From: Gigantopelta aegis
Lineage: Eukaryota; Mollusca; Gastropoda; Neomphalida; Peltospiridae
DNA length: 64,000 bases
Assembly (NCBI RefSeq): GCF_016097555.1
Contig: NC_054704.1
Span: 100,925,820 to 100,989,819 of the forward strand
Reading direction: 5' to 3'
Positions 10,254 to 21,464 of the stretch are shown piece by piece; positions within the stretch are counted from its first letter, which is position 1; each line of letters begins with the position of its first letter. A program made the translations under genes and the position numbers. Under the pieces are notes generated by a model, which did no database searches, was not told the DNA's origin, and saw only the letters and a program-made list of their open reading frames with translations.

Positions 10254-10743
10254 ACCAGTAAAACCGCGAGCAGCCAATAGGTCAGGTATGATTAAGTAGT
10301 AAAACAGTATCATAACCAGTAAAACCGCGAGCAGCCAATAGGTCAGGTATGATTAAGTAGTAAAACAATATCATAACCAGTAAAACCGCGAGCAGCCAAT
10401 AGGTCAGGTATGATTAAGTAGTAAAACAGTATCATAACCAGTAAAACCGTGAGAAGCCAATAGGTCAGGTATGATTAAGTAGTAAAACAGTATCATAACC
10501 AGTAAAACCGTGAGAAGCCAATAGGTCAGGTATGATTAAACCATTCGTAGTAAAAACAGTATCATAACCAGTAAAACCGTGAGCAAGCCAATAGGTCAGG
10601 TATGATTAAGTAGTAAAACAGTATCATAACCAGTAAAACCGCGAGCAGCCAATAGGTCAGGTATTATTAACAGTATCATAACCAGTAAAACCGTGAGTAG
10701 CCAATAGGTCAGGTATTATTAAGTAGTAAAACAGTATCATAAC
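10254..10743 (+). repeat. 61-bp minisatellite, left block
   Basis: About eight units of 61 bp begin CATAACCAGTAAAACCG(C/T)G and include AGCCAATAGGTCAGGTATGA. One unit has a short insertion and two are shortened. The complement of a unit encodes LLAARGFTG-DTV, matching the GCDTV motif of the gene fragments at 13.0, 27.6 and 52.7 kb. The array continues at 12720 and was split by the transposon at 10744-12719. Confidence 0.85.
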
Positions 10744-11614
10744 TAGCCCGAGTACTCTGACTGTAAGAGAGCTAGACGGACATTTGGACATAAACACGCT
10801 CTCATTACAGTCAGAGACCAACCTATGTCTTTTTTTGGCAATTCCTGACTACCAGACTAGGCAACGGTTTAATACCACACATTGTATGTTACGTCTATAC
10901 CTGGCATCAATCATATGGTTAAGTGATACAAAATCCACATATTAATCAGAATTTTACAGAAAGAAACCCGGAAACCTACGCTTCGTCACTCCGTCGCACT
11001 TGCAAAGCTCGGCGAGAGCTAGACCACGTGATCGCGCACTTTCCGCCTTGTGCAGCAAGGGATCAAGCGGTTTTATTTTCATAAACAAATCGTCAGTCCA
11101 CAAAGAACAGGCGACAAATATCATTGCACAAACCGATGGGTAATCCATTAATGTGGACATTCTACGCTGAAAAAAGTTATTTTTTTAAAACTCCCACACA
11201 CTGGTCGTTTGTGCCCTGAAGTGTGTTTAACATCCTGATATAAGCCCCGACATGACCTGCCTTGCGCAGGCGAAACTCATCGCCATCGGTCCCTAGGCGT
11301 CAGCTTGTCTACTATGAGTCGGTACAACTCATGGTATGAAAAACCCTTGCCTCGAAAACAATGGGATGTGTTTCTACGTAGGTTACATTGTCCAGCTACC
11401 ATACATATATGTGCAGCTTGGATAAAACGATCGTTCATATGATTAGTTATTAAGCAAACAAAATACTTACAACCACCCAAAACAAAATTTGAACTATTTT
11501 TATTACTTAATTTACTAGTATCCTACCGCCGGTTTTTCTTCTTTATTTTTCTTTTTGCTTTTTAATGAGATATTACACCACAGTTTCACATTTGAGTCAT
11601 TTCCGCATATTTCT

Positions 11615-11883
11615 TAGGGAGTGGGTTTCAGCTCAGTCGTTTGAGTGTTCGCGTCGCAGGATCGAACAACCTCGATGGATCCATTCAACCAATTGATTTC
11701 TTTGTCGTTCCAACTAATGCACCAGAACTGGTCAGTGGCCTGTGGGAAAGTACATATAAAAGATCCATTGCTAATGTAGCGGGTTTCTTCTCCAATACTC
11801 ATATCAGAGTTACCAAATGTTTGACATCCAATAGCTAGTGATTAATTAATCAATGTGCTCTAGTGGTGTCGTTGAACAAAACA
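11615..11883 (+). mobile_element. tRNA-derived SINE (head 3, tail 2) nested in the TIR transposon
   Basis: The head reads TTTCAGCTCAGTCGTTTGAG, box B GGATCGAACAACC, then the core with GAACTGGTCAGTGGCC and ATATAAAAGATCC, and the tail ATGTTTGACATCCAATAGC...CTCTAGTGGTGTCGTTGAAC. It is complete in layout and inserted after the TIR element formed. Confidence 0.7.
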
Positions 11884-12153
11884 AATTTCAATATTTTTTA
11901 GTTTGATCTGAATAGCAAAACAACTATAAGATAAGTTTTAAAGATCGAATGAGCTATGCACCGATTCAATTTTGATTTTGCAGTAACAAGCATTGCCATC
12001 CTTCCCCTTAACGCCTCGGAATACATCTTATGATACCCCATCCCCTCAAGAGCGTTACGTAATTGTTGAAGAAAAAAACCCCACACACACTCTACTACTG
12101 TACTAATGACTAATTCATAAAACATAAAATAATCAAATTAAATTACTACTTAC

Positions 12154-12307
12154 TTTATCTTTCATAAGAGGAGGCAGTACGTAGCACATACTTTTGCCGT
12201 ATCCTGTCGATAACACCCAAATGTATCCTTCAAATTCAAAATGGAATCAATAATGTGTAATTGTTTTGGTTTAATGACGTAATGAAGGCATTAGCCAACT
12301 CTTCCAT
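12154..12307 (-). pseudogene. RecQ-like helicase first-exon fragment
   Basis: From ATG (12307) the minus strand encodes MEELANAFITSLNQNN, and further along, in a shifted frame, IDSILNLKDTFG and then STGYGKSMCYVLPPLMK. The last segment is helicase motif I (Walker A, GYGKS) of the RecQ family, which unwinds DNA with ATP. A GTAAGT splice donor follows at 12153-12148, so this looks like one exon. At least one frameshift separates the start from motif I. It lies just inside the right TIR of the transposon, suggesting captured host sequence or a decayed element gene. Family assignment rests on motif I and its flank only. Confidence 0.55.
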
Positions 12308-12719
12308 GTTGTAACTTCGCTTGATATGAGACGGCCCCTGTAACTGCTGCACAAGGCGGAATCGCCCAGTGCGCGATCACGTGGTCTACGTCTCGAAATA
12401 GATCGCCGAGCTTTGCAATTGTTGCGACGGGGTGTCACGAAGGGTAGCTGAATGTGGGTGCTGTCGGGTTTCTTTCTGTAGTAAGTGTATTAGTGATTAA
12501 TATGTGGATTTTTTTGTATCACTTAACTCGAAAATGATTGATGTAAAGGTATTTGACGTCAAACATAGGATTGTTGTGGTATTAGAGCGGGACTCGTTGC
12601 CTACCGTCTGGTAGTCAGGAATTGCCAAAAAAAGACATAGGTTGGTCTCTGACTGTAATGAGAGCGTGTTTATGTCCAAATGTCCGTTTAGCTCTCTTAC
12701 AGTCAGAGTACTCGGGCTA

Positions 12720-13010
12720 TATCATAACCAGTAAAACCGTGAGCAGCCAATAGGTCAGGTATTATTAACAGTATCATAACCAGTAAAACCGTGAGCAGCC
12801 AATAGGTCATGTATGATTAAGTAGTAAAACAGTATCACAACCAGTAAGGCGGCGGCCAGCTAATAGGTCAGGTATGATTAAGTAGTAAAACAGTATCACA
12901 ACCAGTAAGGCGGCGGCCAGCTAATAGGTCAGGTATGATTAAGTAGTAAAACAGTATCACAACCAGTAAAACCGTCAGCAGCCAATAGGTCAGGTATGAT
13001 TAAGTAGTAT
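12720..13010 (+). repeat. 61-bp minisatellite, right block
   Basis: About five further units of the array at 10254, including two AAGGCGGCGGCCAGCTAATA variants that are closer to the coding source at 27.6 kb. The last unit runs directly into the rest of the GCDTV gene fragment (TTTTGTCTGCTGCTGCATCG), placing the amplification origin here. Confidence 0.85.
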
Positions 13011-13260
13011 TTTGTCTGCTGCTGCATCGATAACCAAGACAGCTCCAACTTGCACTGGTGAAACCATTCGAATATTGCACGATATACTGCCTTGGTGACA
13101 GAAATATTATAGGAGGATGCAAATATCAATCATTGGAGGATGGAAATACCAATCAACTGCGACCACAAGTACGGTACCAGTTGTTGCACGTGCAACTTGC
13201 TGAACAACACCCACCCACTTGGATATTATTACATGCATTTTAGAGATGAATAATCAACAC
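12925..13260 (-). pseudogene. Fragment of a multicopy gene with GCDTV motif
   Basis: The minus strand encodes IIPDLLAADGFTGCDTV, preceded by a broken segment similar to that at 27.7-27.95 kb. In related invertebrate proteins that I recall, a DTD segment and LxGCDTV form part of a metal-binding, nuclease-like domain; function is not established here. Frameshifts are evident because the recognisable peptides sit in different frames. The same gene is represented at 27.4-27.95 and 52.5-53.0 kb. Confidence 0.5.
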
Positions 13261-13335
13261 TGGAAAAAGAAAACTATAACCGAAATTATAGGTTAACCCC
13301 TCGACTGTTGGAGTAGAAGGAACGAAGAAACAAAC

Positions 13336-13786
13336 TGTGATGGTACATGCTCTTAATTTCTTTTCGCCTGTGGCGATATTAATTGTTTTAGAAGGCCGTG
13401 TGCAGTTCCAAATGCACTTAGCTCAGATGAGCAATTTGTTACGTAATACCTTTGCGCGACGGTCGCCTAATACACACCCAGCCCTGGTGCGGAGCCCAGG
13501 TGGCCAGTAGTTACATAATACCTCCGCGGGTGCGGTTTTTACAACCGTGATTTCTGGCGAACTGGCGACAGCCAGTCTGACGATCAGAGAAAAATATGCC
13601 GGCGTGGTGGTTGTGGAACATCCATATGATACGTGAGGTACCGCCTTGTACCCCCAGGCGATATTCGCTGTCTCTGGGAGTTTTGAATAAATAGCTAGGG
13701 TTTAGAGATATCTAGGAGAAACGATAGGAAGGCTCCACTGAACTATCTATATTAGTTCAGACGGGTATTATAGAATCCCCGTGACA
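13336..13786 (+). mobile_element. Solo LTR of a Ty3-type element (fossil)
   Basis: It begins TGTGATGGTACATGCTCTT and ends GAATCCCCGTGACA, flanked by a perfect CAAAC duplication at 13331-13335 and 13787-13791. The ends match the LTRs of the element at 36379-42584, but the interior is diverged, so it belongs to a related older family. The coding part has been lost, as is usual after LTR-LTR recombination. Confidence 0.75.
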
Positions 13787-13791
13787 CAAAC

Positions 13792-14139
13792 GAATAAATC
13801 GTTAACGATAAACCACTAATAAGAAATATGTCAGCATTTCGATTGTAGCAGCATTCCACAATTTACCGATTGAACACGATGTCCCAATGGAACAAGATTA
13901 CTGGGATCAGGTATGATCATCTACCCAATATAGATAGTACAGGAGCATTAGCTAAAACCTTCAAAAGTTAGGAGAAAGCTGAGTTTTTCAGGAAGGATTC
14001 AGATAATGATATCCATCACCACAGCCACCCCCACCGCAAAACAAACAACACAAAAAAAAACGTTCTTCAGAATAAACCCTGTGGCATTTTTAATATTCAA
14101 TTTGGCCGCTATCATAAAATGTATGAAACTTGTGACAAG
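13792..14139. other. Spacer without recognised gene
   Basis: Ordinary non-coding sequence between the solo LTR and a SINE. The frame beginning at 14006 runs into SINE sequence and is not considered real. Confidence 0.4.
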
Positions 14140-14470
14140 GAAGGAAGGAAATGTTTTATTTAACGACGCACTCAACACATTCTGTTTAATGTTTTATGGC
14201 GTCGGACATATGGTTAAGGACCACATAGATACTGAGGGAGGAAACCCGCTGTCGCCACTTGATGGGCTACTCTTTTCGATTAGCAGCAAGGGATCTTTTA
14301 TATGCACCATCCAATAGACAGGATAGCACATACCACGGTCTTTGATGTACTAGTCGTGGTGCACTGGCTGGAGCGAGAAATAGCCAAAAGGGCCCACCGA
14401 CGGAGATCGATCCTAGACCGACCGCGCACCAAGCGAGCGCTTTACCACTGGGCTACGTCTTGCCCCCGAA
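14140..14470 (-). mobile_element. tRNA-derived SINE, full layout (head 1, tail 1)
   Basis: The minus strand reads GACGTAGCCCAGTGGTAAAG (box A), GGATCGATCTCC (box B region), GTGCACCACGACTAG, ATATAAAAGATCC and GTAGCCCATCAAGTGGCGAC, and ends GAGTGCGTCGTTAAATAAA followed by a TTCC-rich end. This is the reference copy for the head-1/tail-1 type. Confidence 0.8.
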
Positions 14471-14692
14471 AATTGTGATAACTCATCAAAGTTGAAAGTT
14501 AGGAATGTTGAATCTATGAATCTATTCATATTCATGTCATTTATACTTAGTTTCGTGCTTATATCGAATTAAGGTCCAAACATGTTGCCCTGGGCACACA
14601 CCTCTGTCCTCAGCTATCTGGGCCGTCTGTCCAGAACAGTCTGTTAGTGGTTAGTAGTTAGTGAGAGAGAAGTCAGTGTAGTGTAAAGTCAT

Positions 14693-15081
14693 AAGAAAGA
14701 AAGAAATGTTTTATTTAACGACGCACTCAACACATTGTATTTACGGCTATATGGCGTCAGACATATGGTTAAGGACCACACAGATTTTGAGAGGAAACCC
14801 GCTGTCGCCACTTCATAGGCTACTCTTTCCGATTAGCAGCAAGGGATCTTTTATTTGTACTTCCCACAGGCAGGATAGCACAAACCATGGCCTTTGTTGA
14901 ACCAGTTATGGATCACTGGTCGGTGCAAGTGGTTTACACCTACCCACTGAGCCTTGCGGAGCACTCACTCAGGGTTTGGAGTCGGTATCTGGATGAAAAA
15001 CCCCATGCCTCGACTGGGATCCGAACCCAGCACCTAGCAGCCTGTAGACCGATGGCCTAACCACGACGCCACCGAGGCCGG
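14693..15081 (-). mobile_element. tRNA-derived SINE with target duplication (head 2, tail 1)
   Basis: GTGTAAAGTCATAA occurs on both sides (about 14679-14692 and 15081-15094). The head at the high-coordinate end is GCCTCGGTGGCGTCGTGG with box B GGTTCGGATCC. The tail at the low-coordinate end is the GAGTGCGTCGTTAAATAAA type shared with the head-1 copies. Confidence 0.85.
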
Positions 15082-15324
15082 TGTGTAAAGTCATAAAGAT
15101 CCGTAAATGGATGGATACCTAGCAAAAGACAGCCGTTTGTGTAGGACTTTCCTTTGGCACTCTCAAGTACAAAGAAAATTATATATACTTATCATAAATA
15201 AGCGTTAAGGTTAGGGTTTGGGTTAGTGACAGTGCCAAAGGAAAGTCCTTCCGCAGTTTGCAAATATCTTTTGACCAACAATCACTTGATAGTATATCCA
15301 TCATTTTGTGTAACGACACGAACG
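15082..15324. other. Spacer with inverted 24-bp pair
   Basis: GTAGGACTTTCCTTTGGCACT (about 15140) and AGTGCCAAAGGAAAGTCCTT (about 15232) form an inverted pair about 70 bp apart, possibly a small MITE. Nothing else is recognised. Confidence 0.4.
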
Positions 15325-15660
15325 AAGGAAGGAAGAAGGATATGTTTTATTTAACGACGCACTCAACACATTTATTTACGGTTGTATGGCGTCAGACATA
15401 TGACTAAGGACCACACAGATATTGAGAGAGGAAACCCGTTGTCGCCACTTCATGGGCTACTCTTTTCGATTAGCACCAAGGGATCTTTTATATGCGCCAT
15501 CCCACAGACAGGGTAGTACATACCACGGGCTTTGATATACCAGTCGTAGTGCACTGGCTGGAACGAGAAATAGCCCAATATGCCCACCGACAGTGATCGA
15601 TCCAAGACCAACCGCGCATCGAGCGAGCGCTGTACCACTGGGCTACGTCTCGCCCCCTCG
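15325..15660 (-). mobile_element. tRNA-derived SINE with target duplication (head 1, tail 1)
   Basis: The same head and tail as the copy at 14140. CGACACGAA flanks both ends (about 15316 and 15659), giving a 9-bp target duplication. Confidence 0.8.
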
Positions 15661-15756
15661 ACACGAAAGATGCACACACACGTGTCAACAAAGCGATTGA
15701 GGTAATGAAAAATTTATTTATAGACTGCAGTGTCAACATTCGGTGGCGTGACAACC

Positions 15757-18028
15757 GGCGCTCGTACACGGACTAAATCTAAAACCAGGCGACCTTTATT
15801 TGGCGCTCGTACACGGACTAAATCTAAAACCAGGCGACCTTTATTTTATTTGGCGCTCGTACGCGGACTAAATCTAAAACCAGGCGACCTTTATTTTATT
15901 TGGCACTCGTACGCGGACTAAATCTAAAACCAGGCGACCTTTATTTGGCGCTCGTACACGGACTAAATCTAAAACCAGGCGACCTTTATTTGGCGCTCGT
16001 ACACGGACTAAATCTAAAACCAGGCGACCTTTATTTGGCGCTCGTACACGGACTAAATCTAAAACCTGGTGCTCGTACACGGACTAAATCTAAAACCAGG
16101 CGACCTTTATTTGGCGCTCGTACACGGACTAATCTAAAACCAGGAGACCTTTATTTGGCGCTCGTACACGGACTAAATCTAAAACCAGGCGACTTTATTT
16201 GGCGCTCGTACACGGACTAAATCTAAAACCAGGCGACCTTTATTTGGCGCTCGGACCTTTATTTGGCGCTCGTACATGGACTAAATCTAAAACCAGGCGA
16301 CCTTTATTTGGCGCTCGTACACGGACTAAATCTAAAACCAGGCGACCTTTATTTGGCGCTCGTACACGGACTAAATCTAAAACCAGGCAACCTTTATTTG
16401 GCGCTCGGACCTTTATTTGGCGCTCGTACACGGACTAAATCTAAAACCAGGCGACCTTTATTTGGCGCTCGTACACGGACTAAATCTAAAACCAGGCGAC
16501 CTTTATTTGGCGCTCGTACACGGACTAAATCTAAAATCAGGCGACCTTTATTTGGCGCTCGTACACGGACTAAATCTAAAACCAGGCGACCTTTATTTGG
16601 CGCTCGTACACGGACTAAATCTAAAACCAGGCCACCTTTATTTGGCGCTCGTACACGGACTAAATCTAAAACCAGGCGACCTTTATTTGGCGCTCGGACC
16701 TTTATTTGGCGCTCGTACGTGGACTAAATCTAAAACCAGGCGACCTTTATTTGGCGCTCGTACACGGACTAAATCTAAAACCAGGCGACCTTTATTTGGC
16801 GCTCGTACACGGACTAAATCTAAAACCAGGCGACCTTTATTTGGCGCTCGTACACGGACTAAATCTAAAACCTGGTGCTCGTACACGGACTAAATCTAAA
16901 ACCAGGCGACCTTTATTTGGCGCTCGTACACGGACTAAATCTAAAACCAGGCGACTTTATTTGGCGCTCGTACACGGACTAAATCTAAAACCAGGCGACC
17001 TTTATTTGGCGCTCGGACCTTTATTTGGCGCTCGTACATGGACTAAATCTAAAACCAGGCGACCTTTATTTGGCGCTCGTACACGGACTGAATCTAAAAC
17101 CAGGCGACCTTTATTTGGCGCTCGTACACGGACTAAATCTAAAACCAGGCAACCTTTATTTGGCGCTCGGACCTTTATTTGGCGCTCGTACACGGACTAA
17201 ATCTAAAACCAGGCGACCTTTATTTGGCGCTCGTACACGGACTAAATCTAAAACCAGGCGACCTTTATTTGGCGCTCGTACACGGACTAAATCTAAAATC
17301 AGGCGACCTTTATTTGGCGCTCGTACACGGACTAAATCTAAAACCAGGCGACCTTTATTTGGCGACCTTTATTTGGCGCTCGTACACGGACTAAATCTAA
17401 AACCAGGCGACCTTTATTTGGCGCTCGTACACGGACTAAATCTAAAACCAGGCGACCTTTATTTGGCGCTCGTACACGGCGACCTTTATTTGGCGCTCGT
17501 ACACGGACTAAATCTAAAACCAGGCGACCTTTATTTGGCGCTCGTACACGGACTAAATCTAAAACCAGGCCACCTTTATTTGGCGCTCGTACACGGACTA
17601 AATCTAAAACCAGGCGACCTTTATTTGGCGCTCGGACCTTTATTTGGCGCTCGTACACGGACTAAATCTAAAACCAGGCCACCTTTATTTGGCGCTCGTA
17701 CACGGACTAAATCTAAAACCAGGCGACCTTTATTTGGCGCTCGGACCTTTATTTGGCACTCGTACACGGACTAAATCTAAAACCAGCCGACCTTTATTTG
17801 GCGCTCGTACACGGACTAAGTTTAAAACCAGGCGACCTTTATTTGGCGCTCGTACACGGACTAAGTCTAAAACCAGGCGACCTTTATTTGGCGCTCGTAC
17901 ACGGACTAAATCTAAAACCAGGCGACCTTTATTTGGCGCTCGTACACGGACTAAATCTAAAACCAGGCGACCTTTATTTGGCGCTCGTACACGGACTAAA
18001 TCTAAAACCAGGCGACCTTTATTTGGCG
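15757..18028 (+). repeat. 45-bp satellite array, about 50 units, with higher-order structure
   Basis: The unit starts GGCGCTCGTACACGGACTAA and ends CAGGCGACCTTTATTT. Most units differ by 0-2 bases. Shortened units (GGCGCTCGGACCTTTATTT) recur, and private variants such as ACATGG, CAGGCAACC and AAATCAGG reappear about 762-765 bp apart (17 units), showing block duplication. Because 45 is divisible by 3 and the unit lacks stops in several frames, long repetitive frames appear on both strands; they are not taken as genes. Confidence 0.95.
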
Positions 18029-18042
18029 CGTGTCTCGTTTCC

Positions 18043-18352
18043 AGAATGGGCGGGACGTAGCCCATTGGTAAAGCGCTCGGCTGATGCACGGTCTGTCTAG
18101 GATCGATCCCCGTCAGTGGGCCCATTGGGCAATTTCTCGCTCCAGACAGTGCATCACGACTGGTATATAAAAGGCCATGGTATGTGCTATCCTGTCTGTG
18201 GGATAATGCATATAAAAGATCCCTCGCTACTACTGGAAAAATGTAGCGGATTTCCTCTCTAAGAAATATGTCAGAATTACCAAATGTTTGACATCCAATA
18301 GCCGATGATTAATAAATCAATGTGCTCTAGTGGTGTTGTTAAGCAAAAACAC
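18043..18352 (+). mobile_element. tRNA-derived SINE (head 1, tail 2)
   Basis: Head GACGTAGCCCATTGGTAAAG, box B GGATCGATCC, core GTGCATCACGACTGG and ATATAAAAGATCC, then tail ATGTTTGACATCCAATAGCC...CTCTAGTGGTGTTGTTAAGC. It therefore combines the head of the 14140 copy with the tail of the 11615 copy. It directly abuts the end of the 45-bp array. Confidence 0.8.
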
Positions 18353-18369
18353 AAACAAAACTGTTTCTA

Positions 18370-18660
18370 GAACTAAATAGGCTACCACGCGGCAAAGAAA
18401 ACATTCAGTATATAAAAGTGTAGAAAACAAACAGAGATTAATTAGCCCAAGCAGATCGAATAAGAAATGTTTATGGAAAGAAAATGCAGTCCATAAATAC
18501 AAAGTAGAAAAAACAAATGCGCGATCTAAAATTAAATGACCCAAAATCTTTTCATAAATTATCAAAACCAATAACTGAGAATAATCATTTGCCATCACTA
18601 GACGAACTCAGCAACTATTTTGAAAAAGTAAATGAATAAGACTATGCTGGCTTACTGGGA
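18370..18660 (+). mobile_element. LINE ORF2 linker fragment
   Basis: Broken plus-strand frames read DPKSFHKLSKP and LPSLDELSNYFEKVN, resembling the segment between endonuclease and reverse transcriptase in non-LTR retrotransposons. It has the same orientation as the RT piece at 21465 and may be the same copy split by later insertions. Short and degenerate. Confidence 0.4.
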
Positions 18661-21014
18661 TGGCTATTGTTACAGAACATTGCGATGCATTCGCAAAAAT
18701 CAGGTATGTTTTGTTTCTTCACTTTGAAGACTAATTCCTGACGTGACACGTTAGGTATTACGTAACCACCAGCTCGCTAGAGGGCATATTCACTGGGATG
18801 GTACAAAATGGTTGTGCCCGTTATACATAATAGCCGTGACATTTAAGCATTTTATTAATTAACTATACGATTATACTTGTTGATATTAAGCAATAATGTG
18901 TATTATATATCGTTAACTATGCATACCAGGCCAAATGACTTAATTGTCCCCTCCTTTAAGCACAAAAGGGGAGTCTATGTTCCAACTATTATTTTCTTTC
19001 AGCGTATACATTCGCAGTTATTTTGCAGACCTTGCTTTTTAAGGTGTGCGGGTGCGCTCGCACAACGCACGTAATTTCAATCTGGCGAGTGTGAAAAATA
19101 ACGCACGTTACACTTAACAAACAGCGCACATAAAGTAATTTTGTATATTGATTCCAACTATTTATCTTATGTAGCTGATAGAAAGATCCGTTTGATAATA
19201 CCAGAAATTTTTTTTACGAGAATGGTAGCGTTCATGCAAGATTTTAATATATGACTGGTACTTATCTTTGCTATACAAATCGAAAAACACAGGTTTAATA
19301 GACATCTTCAAAGACGTACCAGTCTGGTCAAAACTTCTTATTATTAATTAGAAACATTCCACTTTTGTAAGGTAATAGATCACAACGTCTGATAAGGATA
19401 ACTCATTTATTTATACTGTTCATATAGTTATGACAAAAAGAGAAAAGGGACTGAATAATAAATTGGCTTCTGTAGCCTACACAAATGAACTCGTTACGGA
19501 AATCAGCGAAGTCGGTAAAAATGTTTTGATTAGTTCATAATTGTTAGCCTACAAAGCTTATGTGAGGTCCCGAAAATGGCAATCATATAATTTTATACTT
19601 TCTTTTAAAAAAAGGAAATAAAATTTAGACGGAATAATAAAAAGAAGGAAAAGAAATGATAATAGGTATGTAGGAATAAGCCCAGGTCAAATAAAACTTC
19701 ATTTAAATATTTGTATTTCAGCCAAAGGTTAATGAATGGGCATGTTATTTATATATGTATATCAGTGATGTCATTAAAAATAAAAATAGCAGGTGAAAAT
19801 CAAATTATAGGCGGCCATTAATCAACAAAAGGTCGACAAGCATTGTTTACTGGAAGTTTGATACCCGGCGACAATTGATTCAATAGCCGGCGAAAAATCG
19901 CCGGGTGCCGGCTATTAATGACATCCCTGTATATATGTACACACTATAGTAACAGTAATCAATGATCATTGCTGACCATTCAGTTTTTGTTTTGTTAGTT
20001 AGCAAGTCACAGACCATGTGACTGGAACATGATTAGATGCGCAGTACTCTGTGGCATATTGACCAATCAAAGCTATCTGGGTCAGATTATTTTTATTCTT
20101 GGAATTCTGCATGCACACGCTGGTCTACTTGACAACTTATTACGCATTGATGATGGTGTTTAAAATTATGGGGTTTGTTATTATCTTTATTATGGCATCC
20201 CACGTTTGGAATAAAATCCTTTGTAATGACAGATTTTGTCAGAGTTTGTATATATTTTTTATCAACAACAATGGGGCCATTCTAGATCAATGATGTAACG
20301 CTGTCGGAGCCGTTCATAACTTGTAGCGATAGGTCAAATGACGTGTTACAAAATGTTGAGGGAGGCTGCGTAATTGTTGAATTAAAAAACACTATCAATT
20401 GAAGTAATTGCAGGCCTACGTTTCACAAGTTATTTTTTAAACAAAATGTTTTTTTATAGTGTGAGTCGGTAGTGCACACCCGAGATGCTTGGGTCGTAGT
20501 TCATGAACCACCTCCTCGGAACCAGTGGATTTTTCCCATCCTAACTATCCTAATCATGTTCATTTTACATAATAATGAAATTCAAGACAAGTTGATTCCT
20601 ATATATGTTTAGCTGCACGTTCATCAAACCATGTCAAGACTACACTAATGAACCAAACAACATAAAATTAAAAGAAAACATTATTGGTTTATTGGTTAAT
20701 TTTTGCAACATATGTCTCTGCATTTACATACATGTACCAGTTAATTTATAGATTAATAATGCTTGGTTTTCACTTGCCTTAGCATTTTGATGAGTGTGAT
20801 TTTTCACTTGCCTAAGTGTTTTGAGGTGTGCGATTTTTCACTCGCCTTGGTTTTTTCAAAAGGCAAGGACTGATTCTGTCAAGAAATAATATATTTTAAA
20901 TTATATTTAAGTCTCTATACACGGTGGTCGTGTATATAAAATTCAAGGGTACTTTACATGGCTGTTGTATATATAGCCTCATCAATACTCTGTTTTGTCG
21001 CATGTTTTAGACTC
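18661..21014. other. Spacer without recognised gene
   Basis: AT-rich non-coding sequence. A GTATTACGTAACCACC stretch at about 18755 resembles part of the LTRs at 36.4 and 41.4 kb. CCGGCGA...TCGCCGG at 19867-19904 and ...GCCGGCTATTAATG form a small GC-rich hairpin region. A 64-aa frame at 20099-20293 has nothing to recommend it. Confidence 0.4.
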
Positions 21015-21454
21015 CTCATACAGAGTTGTAATTCCTTTATTAATTAAGTTCCCCTGGCAACGTTTCTCAATTATCACACGTGTGTGTGTTGTATCACGGT
21101 GAAGTGATTAGAATATTGTGTAAACTAGACACCTATTGATGAACTAATTAAGTGATTAGCTCTGGGCTGTTATCATATTGTTGTTGTTAATTAAATACTG
21201 CGGCAAGTACCTTTGTCAGCGTTAGAGTTAATACAGATTCCAAAGTGTATTGTGTTTTGTTGTGTTTTCTAGTGAACTAAACGTGCTACATATATATATA
21301 CTTATATCAGATTTTATCTCTGATTACTCCTAGAGCCGGGCCACTCGGGTAGTAGCCTGCCCGATACAGAGAGATCTAATAGATATACAGTTAGGAGAGA
21401 TATTTGGATAATCGTGTTTTATTCATTTACGGGTATTATAGGATCCCCGTGACA
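21015..21454 (+). mobile_element. LTR remnant of the Ty3-type family at 36.4-42.6 kb (fossil)
   Basis: It aligns closely over about 440 bp with the complement of the LTRs at 36379 and 41438, ending GGGTATTATAGGATCCCCGTGACA at 21454. The matching outer part of the LTR is not found. It is older or more damaged than the paired LTRs. Confidence 0.75.
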
Positions 21455-21464
21455 AATATAAATG

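Larger units (their letters stand above)
10744..12719. mobile_element. Mutator-like TIR DNA transposon with captured sequence
   Basis: The element starts TAGCCCGAGTACTCTGAC and ends with the exact complement. Inverted repeats run for about 330 bp on the left and 375 bp on the right; the outer 115 bp are nearly identical and the inner parts diverge. TATCATAAC is duplicated at 10735-10743 and 12720-12728, a 9-bp target duplication; removing element and one duplicate restores a perfect 61-bp unit. A long TIR with 9-bp duplication suits MULEs, though no transposase is recognised. The interior holds a RecQ-like exon next to the right TIR and a SINE at 11615-11883. Other internal frames (11277-11480, 11898-12125, minus) are not recognised. 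Confidence 0.75.

Noticed and set aside
10954-11160. Minus frame MSTLMDYPSVCAMIF... as a transposase
   Set aside because: It largely overlaps the left inverted repeat of the TIR element and shows no catalytic motif.
14006-14900. Plus frames MISITTATP... and MFYLTTHSTHCI...
   Set aside because: They read through SINE tails and cores; the same peptide fragments recur at every tail-1 SINE.
15730-18125. Long repetitive frames on both strands across the 45-bp array
   Set aside because: They arise because the unit is a multiple of three and lacks stops in several frames; no start context, no non-repetitive flank, and both strands are equally open.
20099-20293. 64-aa hydrophobic plus frame as a small membrane protein
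   Set aside because: Short, AT-rich, no supporting promoter or homology recognised; such frames are expected by chance here.
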